This document shows positions 37,060 through 49,576 of a stretch of 64,000 bases of DNA, piece after piece. The position numbers and the translations under genes are program-made. Source of the stretch: Allantophomopsis cytisporea (Eukaryota; Ascomycota; Leotiomycetes; Phacidiales; Phacidiaceae); the NCBI GenBank assembly GCA_024752435.1, contig CP103032.1:1302001-1366000 (forward strand), given 5' to 3'. Below the pieces are notes generated by a model. That model had not been told where the DNA came from and did not search any database. It saw only the letters and a program-made list of their open reading frames with translations. Every line of letters starts with the position of its first letter. Position 1 is the first letter of the stretch.

Positions 37060-40000
37060 ATGGGCGGGGTCGACGACTTCAACGATAGACAAATCCATAT
37101 CGATGCCGAACAGGAACCATACCACCAGTATGAATACCAAACCGAACAAAATGAGTCATGGGCTGGCGCTTTGCCGGTGAAGCAGTGAGTTTGATTGCAT
37201 CTTTTGCGACCAGGAATGGTGGCTGATGATTATCACAGAGGTCTTTACGACCCAAGCTTAGAAAAGGATGCCTGTGGTGTTGGATTTGCCTGGTAAATAA
37301 ATATATCAATGCAGTAGTTCGGAGGTGGCGACTAACATAGATACAGTCATATTAAGGGCAAGGCAAGTCACAAGATTGTTAGTGATGGTAAGTTTTATGA
37401 CATTCCAAAAAAAATCATCTAGAACTTAGCTGATATAGCGTGTAACAGCAAGAAATTTGCTTTGCAACATGACCCATCGTGGTGCTGTTGGTTCAGACGC
37501 ACGAGATGGTGATGGAGCTGGTGTCATGACATCGATTCCCCACAAGTTCTTCGTCAAGAACTTCGAACGCGAGACTGATATTGTACTTCCACCATTGGGA
37601 CAGTACGCTGTTGGAAACTTGTTCTTCAAGCCGGATGAGGAAACTCTCCAGCAATCGAAGCAGCAATTAGAGGATATCTCGAAGGAGCTTGGCCTGCGAG
37701 TATTGGGATGGCGTGCACCACCAAAGGACTCTACTTTGTTAGGTCCAGCTGCTGCCTCTCGAGAGCCTATCATTCTCCAACCATTCGTTGTGTTAGAGTC
37801 TGCATATGGTGCAGGTAACTCACCAGAGAACACCAACCCTGAGACTTTCGATGAAAAATACTTCGAAAGACAGCTTTACGTGCTCCGAAAGCGTGCTACT
37901 TCAACAATTGGTCTCCAGAACTGGTTCTACCTGTGTTCCCTTTCAAACAAGAACATTGTCTACAAGGGTCAACTCGCACCAGTGCAGGTTTATGAGTACT
38001 ACTATGATTTGGTCAATGCTGATTATGAGGCTCATTTCGCTCTTGTTCACTCGCGTTTCTCTACTAACACTTTCCCATCCTGGGATCGTGCCCAGCCACT
38101 TAGATGGGCTGCTCACAACGGTGAAATCAACACCTTGAGAGGAAACAAGAATTGGATGCGTGCCCGTGAGGGTGTTATGTCCTCCGATGTGTTCGGTGAT
38201 GAGCTTGAGATGCTATACCCAATTGTGGAGGACGGTGGATCTGATTCTGCTGCCTTTGACAACGTTCTTGAGCTTTTGACTATCAACGGTGTCCTTTCTT
38301 TACCAGAAGCTGTTATGCTCATGGTACCAGAAGCATGGCAAGACAATGCTGCAATGGACCCAGCAAAGGCCGCTTTCTACGAGTGGGCCGCTTGCCAGAT
38401 GGAGCCTTGGGATGGACCAGCCCTTTTCACCTTTGCTGATGGCAGATACTGTGGTGCCAATCTTGATAGAAATGGCCTTCGACCATGTCGTTACTACGTC
38501 ATGGATGATGACAGAATTATCTGCGCCTCTGAAGTCGGCACCATCCAAATCGATCCCGAACGTGTGATTCAGAAGGGCCGCCTTCAGCCAGGTAAGATGC
38601 TGTTGGTTGATACTCTTGCTGGTCGTATCATCGACGACTCTGAGCTCAAGGCCAAGGTTGCCAACCGCCAGGATTTTCGCGGATGGCTACAGAAGGAGCT
38701 TGTTAGCCTTCCAAAGCTCCACGAAACGCTTATGAGCGGTGGAAAGATTGACCTTGCACCAAAGCCGGATGCAAGTGCAATCCAGGAGGATCCTCTGCTC
38801 AAGGCTTTTGGATACACCTTTGAGCAGGTCAGTTTACTTCTTGGTCCTATGGCTTCTGATGAGAAGGAAGCTTTGGGATCTATGGGTAACGATGCACCGC
38901 TTGCATGTCTTGCGCAGGCTCCACGCTTGTTGTACGAGTACTTCCGTCAACTCTTCGCTCAGGTTACCAACCCACCTATCGATCCTATCCGTGAGGCCAT
39001 TGTCATGTCTTTGGAGTGTTATGTTGGTCCTCAAGGTAACTTGCTTGAGATGGATGCTTCCCAGTGCGGTCGTCTTTTGCTGCCAACCCCTATTCTGTCT
39101 ATCCCAGAGTTCACTGCGCTCAAGAACATTAACAAAGTTCACTCTGCCTGGACTGTCAAGATTATTGATTTGACCTTCCCAAAATCAGAGGGTATCCAGG
39201 GTTACATCAGACACCTTGACTTCATCTGTGAGGAGACCACCAAGGCCATTGAGAACAAGGATCGCATAATTATTCTTTCTGACCGCGCCACATCTGTCGA
39301 TCGCGTTCCTGTCTCTACTCTCCTTGCTGCTGGTATGGTTCATCACCACATGGTTAACAACAAGTGGAGATCTCTTGCGGCTATCGTTGTGGAGACTGCT
39401 GAGGCTCGTGAGGTTCACCACATGTGTGTCCTCGTTGGTTATGGTGTTGACGCTATTAACCCATACCTTGCTATGGAGTGCATTCTCAAGTTGAACAGGG
39501 AGGGTCTGATTAGGAAGAAGCTTACCGATGATGAGCTGATTCGCAACTACAAGTACTCTGCTGATGGAGGTATCTTGAAGGTCATGAGTAAGATGGGTAT
39601 CTCCACACTGGCTTCCTACAAGGGTGCCCAGATCTTTGAAGCCCTTGGTGTTGATGACAGTGTTGTCGATCGTTGCTTCAAGGGAACTGCAACTAGAATC
39701 AAGGGTATCACCTTTGAATTAATCGCAGAAGAAGCTTTCAGATTCCATGAGAAGGGTTTCCCATCCCGTTACACTGTTGGTGTACCTGGTCTTGTCGAGT
39801 CTGGTGAATACCATTGGCGTGATGGTGGTGAGCCACATATCAACGATCCAACATCTATTGCCAACATCCAGGATGCCGTTCGCACCAAGAACGACAAGTC
39901 TTATGAGGCATACTCTCTCTCGGAGTACGAGCAAATCAAGGCCTGTACCCTCAGAGGACTCTTGGACTTCAACTTTGAGGAGGCTACCCCTGTTCCGATT

Positions 40001-43000
40001 GACCAGGTTGAGCCATGGACCGAGATTGTCCGCAGATTCGTCACTGGTGCCATGTCTTATGGTTCTATTTCCATGGAGTCGCACTCTACCCTCGCTGTAG
40101 CTATGAACCGCTTAGGAGGAAAGTCCAACACTGGAGAAGGTGGTGAGGATGCCGAGAGGTCTGAGATCTTGGAGAACGGCGATACCATGAGATCTTCTAT
40201 TAAGCAGGTCGCTTCAGGACGTTTCGGTGTTACTTCCAATTACTTGGCTGACTCTGATGAGCTCCAAATCAAGATGGCTCAAGGAGCTAAGCCTGGAGAG
40301 GGTGGTGAACTTCCTGGTCACAAGGTTTCCAAGTCTATTGGTCGTACCCGTCACTCCACCCCAGGTGTTGGTCTTATTTCCCCACCACCACATCACGACA
40401 TCTACTCCATTGAGGATTTGAAGCAATTGATTTATGATCTCAAGTGCTCCAACCCACGTGCTAGGGTTTCTGTCAAGCTTGTCTCTGAGACTGGCGTTGG
40501 TATTGTCGCCTCTGGTGTCGCTAAGGCCAAGGCTGATCACATTTTGATCTCTGGTCACGATGGTGGAACTGGTGCTTCTCGTTGGACTGGTATCAAATAC
40601 GCTGGTCTTCCATGGGAGCTTGGTCTTGCTGAGACCCATCAGACTTTGGTCTTGAACGACCTTAGAGGTCGTGTCATTGTGCAGACTGATGGTCAATTAC
40701 GTACTGGTCGTGATGTCGCCATCGCCTGTTTGCTTGGAGCTGAAGAATGGGGCTTTGCCACAACTCCTCTTATCGCAATGGGCTGTATTATGATGCGCAA
40801 GTGCCTAGTTCCTGAGACACGTGTTCGCACATCCACCGGCACCAAACGCATCCGCGATATCCAAGTCGGCGACGTCCTTTACGATGGTGCCGATCGTCCT
40901 GCACTCTGCTTGGGCACCTCTACGCCTGGTATTGGAAAATTGAAAGAGATATCTTACCAGGATTTTGATTCGAGGCAGCGAGTTTCGTTCAAATGCACAC
41001 CTGATCATCGGCTCACTTTGGTCACCACCGGGACGCGTCCATCCATTACTAGAAATACCGTGACGTGGCTGTCGCGTTGCGATCGCCCACACATCGCGTC
41101 TGAGCTCGCTCCGCTCAGCCTCGACGCGATAACTGATTCTTTCTATCACGACTTGCTCGATTCCAATGACAACCCACCCGATGCGCAGACATGTCACCTC
41201 TTTGTGGACTACGTTTTGAACGAGCATTATCACCGCGGGCACAACGATTACTCCGAGTTGATCGATCGCTACCTCACTCAGTTAGCCAACAATGAGCTCG
41301 ACACAGAGATGGGCTTTGTCCGCGAGTCGATGCACGAGGCGATGGACCGATACCTTTCAGACTTGTCCGTCCTCAGCGCTCCAATCGACCCCGCCGACGA
41401 GGCCGAGATCTTCGATATCGGCTCAGAGAAGTTCCTCGACATAGACTATCCGAGCTCCCAGTCAGCGCCGCCCAGCTCACCTCCAGCAACCCCACCACTC
41501 ACCGCAAAGAAGGTCCTTGATGCATCAAGCTCCTCCTTTGTTCCCACATCCGCCCTGACAATCGACACTGTCGATGACAACCGTTTCGTCAAGGTCGCAG
41601 ACTCCCTCAACAAGGTCGTCTGTGATTGTCACGGTCTTCGCAAGATCTTCCGTCGATTCCGCGATGCTGAGCAGGCCCAGTTATGTCATGACATCCTTGT
41701 CAGCGACTCATACCACCTCATCGACCCGCACATCGTCCGTGACGCTGACATCTTTGAGATGACCGTCGAGGAGTACGAGGGTCTTTGCAGCGCAGAGGTC
41801 AAACGACGCCACCTAAAGCTCTATCGTTCCCCTCTGCTGTTTCAGCCATCCGCTGCTGTCTCTGTGCCTCGAGATCTCCCTCTGGATCCATACTGGCTGG
41901 GTTCGTGGCTTGGAGACGGGTCTGTCAACACTACGGCTATAACAAGTGCCGATCGAGAGACTGCTGTCTGGCTGCAGTCCTATGTCGATAGGCTCAACAA
42001 GCAGCGACCGTTCGATGCCCGTCCTGTCCATCTCAAGTCGGCACTCAGTCGTGCTGTTGGCACCTATATCGAGGACCTTGATACCTATGCGACTGCCGAC
42101 TGCTACACATATTCTATCACCTGTCCGCCCGAGAACCTCGGATATCATTACAATCCAGTCAGGACTGGTCTACAGGAACTCGGCATTATCGGTACCAAGA
42201 GTGGTGGCATTCCTCGTGTCTACATGGAAGCTGACGAAGACACACGCCTTGCTGTCATCGCCGGCTTGATCGACACCGACGGTTGCTACGTCAAGTCACA
42301 CAACACCTATCGCTTCACCCAGATGACTGACGATCACAAGAAGATTGTCGATGATCTCAAGGTCTTGGCATTGAGTTGCGGTATTTCGGTCACCGGTCCT
42401 GATATGGAGATGGCAAGGACTTATGTTGATCACGTCCCTACCTTGGCACCACGTTGGGTCATCTATCTCGGCAAGGGCTCAGTTAAGTTCCAACATCATC
42501 TTCTTATGCCTCGCAAGAAAATGAATATGTCGAAGTCCTACTACACGCACGATGCTCGGCCTTTTACAGTCACTGACGCCGCCCATGGGGAATATCGAGC
42601 CATTGAAGTGAGTGGCGGGGAATTCCAGCTCGAAAACCGCCTCGTTGTTCACAACTGTCATCTGTAAGTCTATCCTTGGACTTGTCTAAGCTTGTTCACA
42701 ATTCATTCCCCTACAATGCCACTGCTCATCCACTAACTTGCTTCTCTAGTAACACCTGCCCAGTTGGTATTGCGACTCAAGACCCTGAGCTCCGCAAAAA
42801 GTTCCAGGGCACTCCAGAGCACGTAATAAACTTTTTCTACTATATTGCTAATGAACTTCGTGCTATCATGGCTAAACTTGGGTTCCGAACTATCAATGAG
42901 ATGGTTGGACATGCCGAGGTCCTCAGAGTTCGCGAGGACTTGCGCACACCAAAGACTCAGAACATTGATCTGTCCTTGATCTTGACCCCAGCTCACCAGC

Positions 43001-44145
43001 TACGCCCAGGTGTTGCAACTTTCAACGTTCGCAAGCAAGATCACCGTCTCTACGTCAGACTTGACAACAAGCTCATTTCTGAGGCTGAGTTGACCCTCGA
43101 TAAAGGCTTGCCATCTCGCATCGAGTGCGACGTTGTTAATACCGATCGTGCCATGGGTACCTCCCTCTCTTACCAAGTTTCCAAGCGCTACGGTGAGGCA
43201 GGTCTCCCAATGGACACCGTTCATGTGAACATCAAGGGTTCCGCTGGACAGTCTTTCGGTGCCTTCTTGGCTCCAGGTATCACTCTCGAGCTTGAAGGTG
43301 ACTGTAACGATTATGTAGGAAAGGGTCTTTCTGGTGGTCGCTTGATTGTTTACCCACCTCGTTCCGCCGTCTTCAAGGCTGAGGAGAACGTTATTGTTGG
43401 TAACGTATGCTTGTACGGTGCTACTAGTGGATCCGTATTCTTCCGTGGTATCGCTGCTGAGCGTTTTGCTGTCCGTAACTCCGGTGCCACAGCTGTTGTT
43501 GAGGGTGTTGGAGACCACGGATGTGAGTACATGACTGGTGGTCGTGTTCTCATTCTTGGTAGCACTGGACGTAACTTCGCTGCTGGTATGTCTGGAGGTA
43601 TTGCTTACATTCTCGACATCCAGCAAGATTTCTTGTCCAAGCTCAACACTGAGATGGTTGAAGCCTCTGGTATTGATGATCCTGAGGAGATTGCATTTGT
43701 GCGTGGTATGATTGAGGATCACCACCACTACACCGGCTCTGAGCTCGCTGCTCGTATTCTGCTTGACTTCAATCGTGCTCTTCCACGATTTGTCAAGGTC
43801 TTGCCAGTTGATTACAAGCGCGTCTTGGAAGAGGAGAAGGCCAAAGCTGCTGAAGCTAAGCGTGCTGAATTCGCATTGCCACTCCTCCCAGGCAATCCAG
43901 TCCGTGCACTCGCTGAGAAGAGCAAAGATAAGGATGCTCACAAGAAGTCTGACCTTCAGGATATTGAAGAGACTATCGGTGATGCTGCTGCGGAGAAGAA
44001 GCGTTCTCTTGTCTTGGACAAAACCCGCGGTTTCATGAAGTACCAGCGTCGTTCCGAGAAGTATCGTCAAGCTAAGACCCGAACTCGCGACTGGGCTGAG
44101 TTGTCCAAGCGTCTCGACGAGGATGAACTCAAGTACCAAGCCGCA

Positions 44146-44177
<32 letters not shown>

Positions 44178-45591
44178 ATCCGACTCTGGTTGCCCGATCT
44201 CTAACATTATTCCAAAGTGGAACGAGCTTGTCTTCCAGAACCAATGGAAGGATGCTCTCAACCGTCTCTTGATGACCAACAACTTCCCGGAATTTACTGG
44301 GCGTGTCTGCCCAGCTCCTTGCGAGGGCGCTTGTGTCCTTGGTATCAATGAGGATCCTGTCGGTATCAAGTCCATTGAGTGTGCCATTATCGATCGTGGT
44401 TTCGACATGGGCTGGATGATCCCACAGCCACCAAAGGTCCGAACTGGAAAGACTATCGCTGTTATCGGTTCTGGACCAGCTGGTCTTGCATGTGCTGACC
44501 AGCTGAACAAGGCTGGTCATCTCGTTACTGTTTACGAGCGTGCTGATCGCCCAGGTGGACTACTCATGTACGGTATTCCAAACATGAAGCTCGACAAGAA
44601 GATCGTCAAGAGACGTACTGACTTCATGGCCGCTGAAGGCATTGTCTTCAAGTGCGGTGTCGCCGTTGGCGAAGATGGCCTTACTCTTGCCAATCTCAAG
44701 GCTGAGAATGATGCTGTTGTTATCGCCACTGGTGCAACTGTTGCCCGTGACTTGCCAATCAAGAACCGTAACCTTGAGGGTATCCACTTTGCCATGCAGT
44801 TCTTACACCGCAATACCAAGTCTCTCCTTGACTCGGAGCTTGCTGATGGCGAGTACATCTCCGCCAAGGACAAGCATGTTGTTGTTATCGGTGGTGGTGA
44901 TACTGGTAACGATTGTATTGGTACTTCCGTTCGTCACGGTGCCAAGTCTGTCACCAACTTCGAGCTTCTTCCCCAGCCACCTCCAGAGCGTGCTCGTGAC
45001 AACCCATGGCCACAGTGGCCAAGAATATACCGTATCGACTACGGTCACACTGAGGTCAAGCAGCACATGGGCAAGGACCCTCGTGAATACTGTGTCATGT
45101 CCGAGGAGTTCGTTGATGATGGATCTGGAAAGGTCAAGGGTATCAACACTATCCGTGTTGAGTGGACCAAATCTGCGACCGGTGGATGGGACATGAAGAA
45201 GCTCGAGGACACCCGTCAATTCTTTCCAGCTGACCTCGTTCTGTTGTCTATGGGTTTCTTGGGCCCAGAGCAGCGCGTTCTCGGTGATGATATCGAGAAG
45301 GATGCTCGCAAAAACATCAAGACTCCTCCTGGCAAGTACCACACCAACATGGAGGGTGTCTTCGCTGCTGGCGACTGTCGTCGTGGTCAGTCCCTTATTG
45401 TTTGGGGTATCAACGAAGGTCGCCAGTCTGCTCGTGAAGTCGACTTGTGGCTCGAGAAGTCTACCAACCTTCCAGTCACTGGAGGTATTGTTAAGCGCGC
45501 GGCACACGAGATTCCGGGCCTCAGCCAGAGCCATGAAATCCTGGGTCGTGCTGAGCGTGCCGCACCAGCTGTCACTGCTGCTGCCAACTAG
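37060..45591 (+). CDS. glt1: NADH-dependent glutamate synthase (GOGAT), interrupted by an intein
   Basis: Predicted 2758-aa precursor from exons 37060-37184, 37239-37292, 37347-37387, 37449-42663 and 42750-45591; removal of the 618-aa intein leaves 2140 aa, almost the yeast Glt1 length (2145). Glutamate synthase makes two glutamates from glutamine and 2-oxoglutarate. The nucleophile of the glutaminase domain is Cys54 (DACGVGF), revealed after propeptide removal. The FMN synthase domain follows, ending in the 3Fe-4S loop GCIMMRK/CHLNTCPVG where the intein sits. Then come the GXGXG beta-helix and the small-subunit part with RCMDCGVPFCQ and GCP cysteines for 4Fe-4S centres (from about precursor residue 2279) and the NADH-binding GSGPAGLACA (about 2385). 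Exons 1-3 are tiny and fix the start. The coding sequence looks strongly codon-biased, as expected for an abundant enzyme. Confidence 0.97.
40802..42655 (+). mobile_element. GLT1 intein with LAGLIDADG homing endonuclease
   Basis: 618 codons in frame with GLT1 (precursor residues about 1192-1809). It starts with Cys in CLVPETRVRTSTGTKRIRD (block A). Block B is FKCTPDHRLTL with Thr66 and His69 of the intein. It ends in RLVVHN, the penultimate His and last Asn needed for splicing, followed by Cys+1 of the host. The endonuclease has LGSWLGDGSVN near intein residue 366 and AGLIDTDG near 487, each with its acidic residue, so both motifs look intact. There is no stop or frameshift. About 300 residues lie between block B and the first endonuclease motif, including an acidic, Ser/Pro-rich stretch. 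GLT1 inteins are known from other fungi; this one fits that class. Confidence 0.95.
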
Positions 45592-46980
45592 TTATGGATC
45601 TGGATTTTGAGGCTTTCACGCGCACGATACGAAAATGAAGAAAAAATGCATATATGTATATGGGCCAAAGGAAAAGCGGGCGGGATTCGGATGATCATGT
45701 ACCTCACACTTCTCCGCGAATGAACAAATACTTTGGGAGGGTTGGTATGAGGGAGATTGCTTTTCTTCATGTTTTACGATACCAGCTATTCTCTTTTCTC
45801 TTTTCTGGAGTCTTGCTTTGCAGCCTTTGCTTTCGTTGTTTTATTTCTGTTTGTAAATAGATGCCTCTCGTTTGGAATGAATGCATGCGTTGTACATGAC
45901 TGTATGCCCATGACCATGGCTGTGTCGTGACGCTATATGTATACTCCAGGGCCCAAGTCTGGCTGTTAACTTCTCACACTTGTGCCAATAGGCTAAAATT
46001 CTCTCATAAATCGATGAACACTCAATGATCCACGATATGAGCATACAAGTGTGCATTCTGCTAAATCCATCACTGCTTCCAGAACATGCACCTAAAAGTG
46101 TCATTTAAGACGTCAATCGTCTTACGCAGATACATCTTAAAAAGTTTTATTTCGGCTTCTCGAAAACAACCTCACATTTTCACCAAGAGCAGGACATTCA
46201 TAGAGGTCGAGGATCATATTATAAAGTAGACATGTAGTTTTTGGAAAGCAGCAATAGACCTGCACAAGACAAGTAAACCTTTCCTAATATAAGTAACATG
46301 TAACAGTATATATCATTACTTATCGGTAGCCCTTGCTTGTTTTATTGACCAGTATTGGTATTCACATTCATCGCCAGTAAACATTTATCTATGGACCGTA
46401 TGTATGTACCAATAGATAACCCAGAGTACTAACTGCAACTAGGGTTTTCGTTAAACTCCCCTCCTGAGTGGATGATGTTAATATTCCCTTCTGGGAAGAG
46501 GAGCTGCTGCACAGGCAAGTAATATTGAATCGATAACACACCTTGTTTCACTCGGGGATTTCTAATGTCATATTGGTCATTGCACTCCCACACCACCTGT
46601 TATATCGTCAACACGACACCATCTCTCGACATTCACCCATACACACACAATCCCCTTGCTTGAAGAAAAGAGAAGAATCTGGCTGATCATTTGATAGAAT
46701 ATACTCACTCGATGGGGCTAGTGCTTATCAAAAAGCTCTCGAGTGTTACATCGCTGGCGCACTGATTACAATTCAAAATCATCATAGGCTTAAGCAGGTT
46801 TAAATATATCTGATGTGACAGCCCTTGTGATTCCGCAGTGGACATCTCGAACATGTCATGCCAACTTCATAGTGCACTGAAATGGGTGGATGCAGGTCAA
46901 AAGCCTCGAAATCCTGTCAGGACGCTAACGATACTTCATCGATCTCGTCAATCTCATCGTTAGCTGCCGGGGCAGCGTAT
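45592..46980. other. Intergenic region after GLT1
   Basis: Contains the GLT1 3' UTR and the promoter of the next gene. No coding region or repeat of note is seen. Confidence 0.55.
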
Positions 46981-48487
46981 ATGGACGGCTACGCAGCTAG
47001 ACTCGGCAATCTTTTGGAAAATGAGTATCCTATGGTGAAAGGTATAATCTAACTTGCTATTCCCTACTGATGTGGTCGTGCCTTGCTGACATATACTAGA
47101 CGTAACTTATCTGGACCATGGAGGAACGACATTATATGCAAAGTCACTCATGGATAACTTTTCGAAAGACATGAGCAGCCATCTGTATGGAAACCCCCAT
47201 TCTGCTTCAGACTCATCAACACTCTCCAGTAGAGTCATTGATGACGTCCGCGACCGAGCTCTGAGGTTCTTTGGTGCCGATCCGAAGCATTTTGACTTAG
47301 TGTTCACTGCAAATGCTACCGCTGCCATCAAACTCGTGGCCGATACCATGAGAGATGCATCAGTGACCTATAAAGGAGATGCTAAACTAGAAGAAAAGAA
47401 TCACATTTCAAAATCTCCGAACTTTTGGTATGGCTTCCACCGAGATAGCCATACAAGTCTGGTCGGAATACGCGAGATGACGGGGAGCAATTGTCGTTGT
47501 TTTGAATCCAATGAGGAAATTCAGCAGTGGCTCAGCTGCTCGGAATTTGTCCTAGGTACTGGAGAGCTGGGATTGTTTGCTTATCCTGGGCAATCTAACA
47601 TGACTGGCCAGAGACTTCCTGTATCATGGTGTCGTTCTATTCGTCAGCGATCAACTTCAGCGCATCTATACTCCCTCTTTGACGCATCAGCATTGTCCAC
47701 CACCTCCCCTTTGCACAATGTTTTCCTCGACTTGAACAGTGCACCAGACTTCACCGTACTCTCATTTTATAAAATCTTCGGGTTCCCTGATCTGGGAGCG
47801 CTCATCGTGCGTAAAGTGTCAAGCGACATCTTTTCAAGGCGCAGATATTTTGGTGGAGGTACGGTAGACATGGTTATCACACTTGGAGATTCTTGGCATG
47901 CAATGCATGAGGTTTCTCCGCACTCACGCCTAGAAGATGGTACGCTGCCATTCCATAGCATCATTGCCCTGGGCCACGCTTTAAGATTACATGAGAGGTT
48001 ATACGGTCCAGACTGTATGATGAACATTTCCAGTCACACTCTAGCATTGAGAGAGGAGCTCTATACAGCCATGAGCTTACTTGTTCATGGCAATGGTAGG
48101 ATGCTCTGCACTTTTTATGGCGACAATACTATCAATCGTCTTGTGGCGACGAAGCAGGGTCCAACAATTGCTTTCAATGTGAAGAAGTCAGATGGAACGT
48201 ACTGGGCCTACACCGAAGTGGAAAAATTAGCCAATGCTCATAAGATATCTTTACGGTCAGGCGGACTTTGCAATCCTGGTGGTATTGCTAGCTCTTTGGA
48301 GATGAATGCAAATTTCATGAAAGCAGCATATGCTGCTGGACATCGATGTGGCGGTGGCGTAGGAACAGACGTCTTTGAAGGGAAACCGACTGGTGTCGTA
48401 AGAATAAGTCTCGGCGCAATGAGTACAGGCGATGATGTGAGCAAGTTCCTGAAATTTTTGACCGATGTCTTTGTAGAGCAGTGTTGA
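46981..48487 (+). CDS. Molybdenum cofactor sulfurase-like aminotransferase class V protein (no MOSC domain)
   Basis: Predicted 482-aa PLP enzyme from exons 46981-47041 and 47100-48487; the 58-nt intron joins YPMVK to DVTYLDHGGTTLYAKSL. The fold is the NifS-like domain of Moco sulfurase (HxB, MOCOS). Visible hallmarks are SHLYGNPHSAS, VFTANATAAIKLV and the PLP lysine in LSFYKIFGFPDLGALIVRK. The end GVVRISLGAMST is where full-length sulfurases continue into a MOSC domain. Here a stop follows about 20 residues later and I find no MOSC sequence downstream. Full-length enzymes (about 800 aa) activate xanthine dehydrogenase and aldehyde oxidase by sulfurating Moco. This shorter form may be a cysteine desulfurase or sulfurase paralogue. 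An in-frame Met at 46882 offers a 33-residue longer alternative start. Confidence 0.85.
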
Positions 48488-49482
48488 AATTGGGCCTTCG
48501 ATCTCAGAAGAGCTATTGCTAACGTCATGCGGATTGGCTGGGAAATACGCCTCCACTGACCATGAAAGCTTATATGATTTGGCCAAAAAGAACATAGAGT
48601 GTTCTAGTTTTAGAAAAAAAAGCCATAGATCACGCCAAAGACTCGTAATCGGCTTTCATATTGGTTGACAATAAAGGAAGAAGTCATAAACAGCCACATT
48701 CCAGCCTCCAATAACCGTCAAGTGATTTGATTCTTTGGAATTGAAATATAAATATATACTCGTCAGAAAACAAAAGATAATGTATCCTACAAGGAGGCAC
48801 ATGGATAATAACCATACCTGCGCTGAATTGCTAGCAAGATGCTGATTCGTCTAAAGGATCCGTTGAGAGCTCAACATCTTTTGAGCGCCTTGTACAGTAG
48901 AATAGATTCTCTGACTTGTGTCACTCGACACTAAGTGGCAAATCGTTGTTATGGCCAGTAGAAGCTCAAGCTTGCCGTTTTTGAAATCGGTTTGGCAAGT
49001 CGGTATTACCGATATCTTAAGCGGCTAGTGCCCAAGAGACTGGTCTCAAGCTCTGTATGCCATGCGAATTTGAGGTGGCAATCGCGTGGAACCCGAATTT
49101 GTTGCTTAACCCGAGTATTCTGCATCTCATTGCTGCTTATGTGGACCCGTCCGGCGGGATTTGACGGCCATTCGGTCATCCTTTTTTTTTTTTGGTTTAC
49201 CAAAGGTCCGGACAGAAGGTAGACAGTAAGAGTATACGATGCATACACATTCAAATTTGATTTCCGGGGTATCCATGGCAGGCAGGAAAGGCTCCGAACG
49301 TGCCCTTGCCAGAAGCTTTCAGGTACTAATGTAAGACGTGTATTGTTCATATACGGGTGGATCAAGAGAATAAAATCATCTTAAACTTGTCACCTATCAC
49401 CTGTCACTTGTCACCTGTCAAGAACAACGAGAATCTCAACATGATCACTGTCACAGGAAGATCATCAGTATCATCAGTAAAG

Positions 49483-49509
49483 TGACGCAAGTGACGTAGA
49501 TGACGTACA
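49483..49509. promoter_or_regulatory. Three tandem 9-bp units TGACGYARN
   Basis: TGACGCAAG, TGACGTAGA and TGACGTACA follow each other without a gap, each with a TGACG half-site as bound by bZIP factors. They are about 1.47 kb upstream of the CAP gene, rather far, so the function is unclear. Confidence 0.3.
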
Positions 49510-49576
49510 TCTTACCACTTGCATGGGAATTCAAACGCCTTCAGCCGCTGACAAGGTCTTCCCCAATTGATGTAGC

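Noticed and set aside
43000..44520. 506-codon open frame antisense to GLT1, with a second one at 44803-45534
   Set aside because: It lies fully opposite a conserved, codon-biased gene; such bias creates long antisense frames. The translation is Thr/Ser/Leu-rich and resembles no family.
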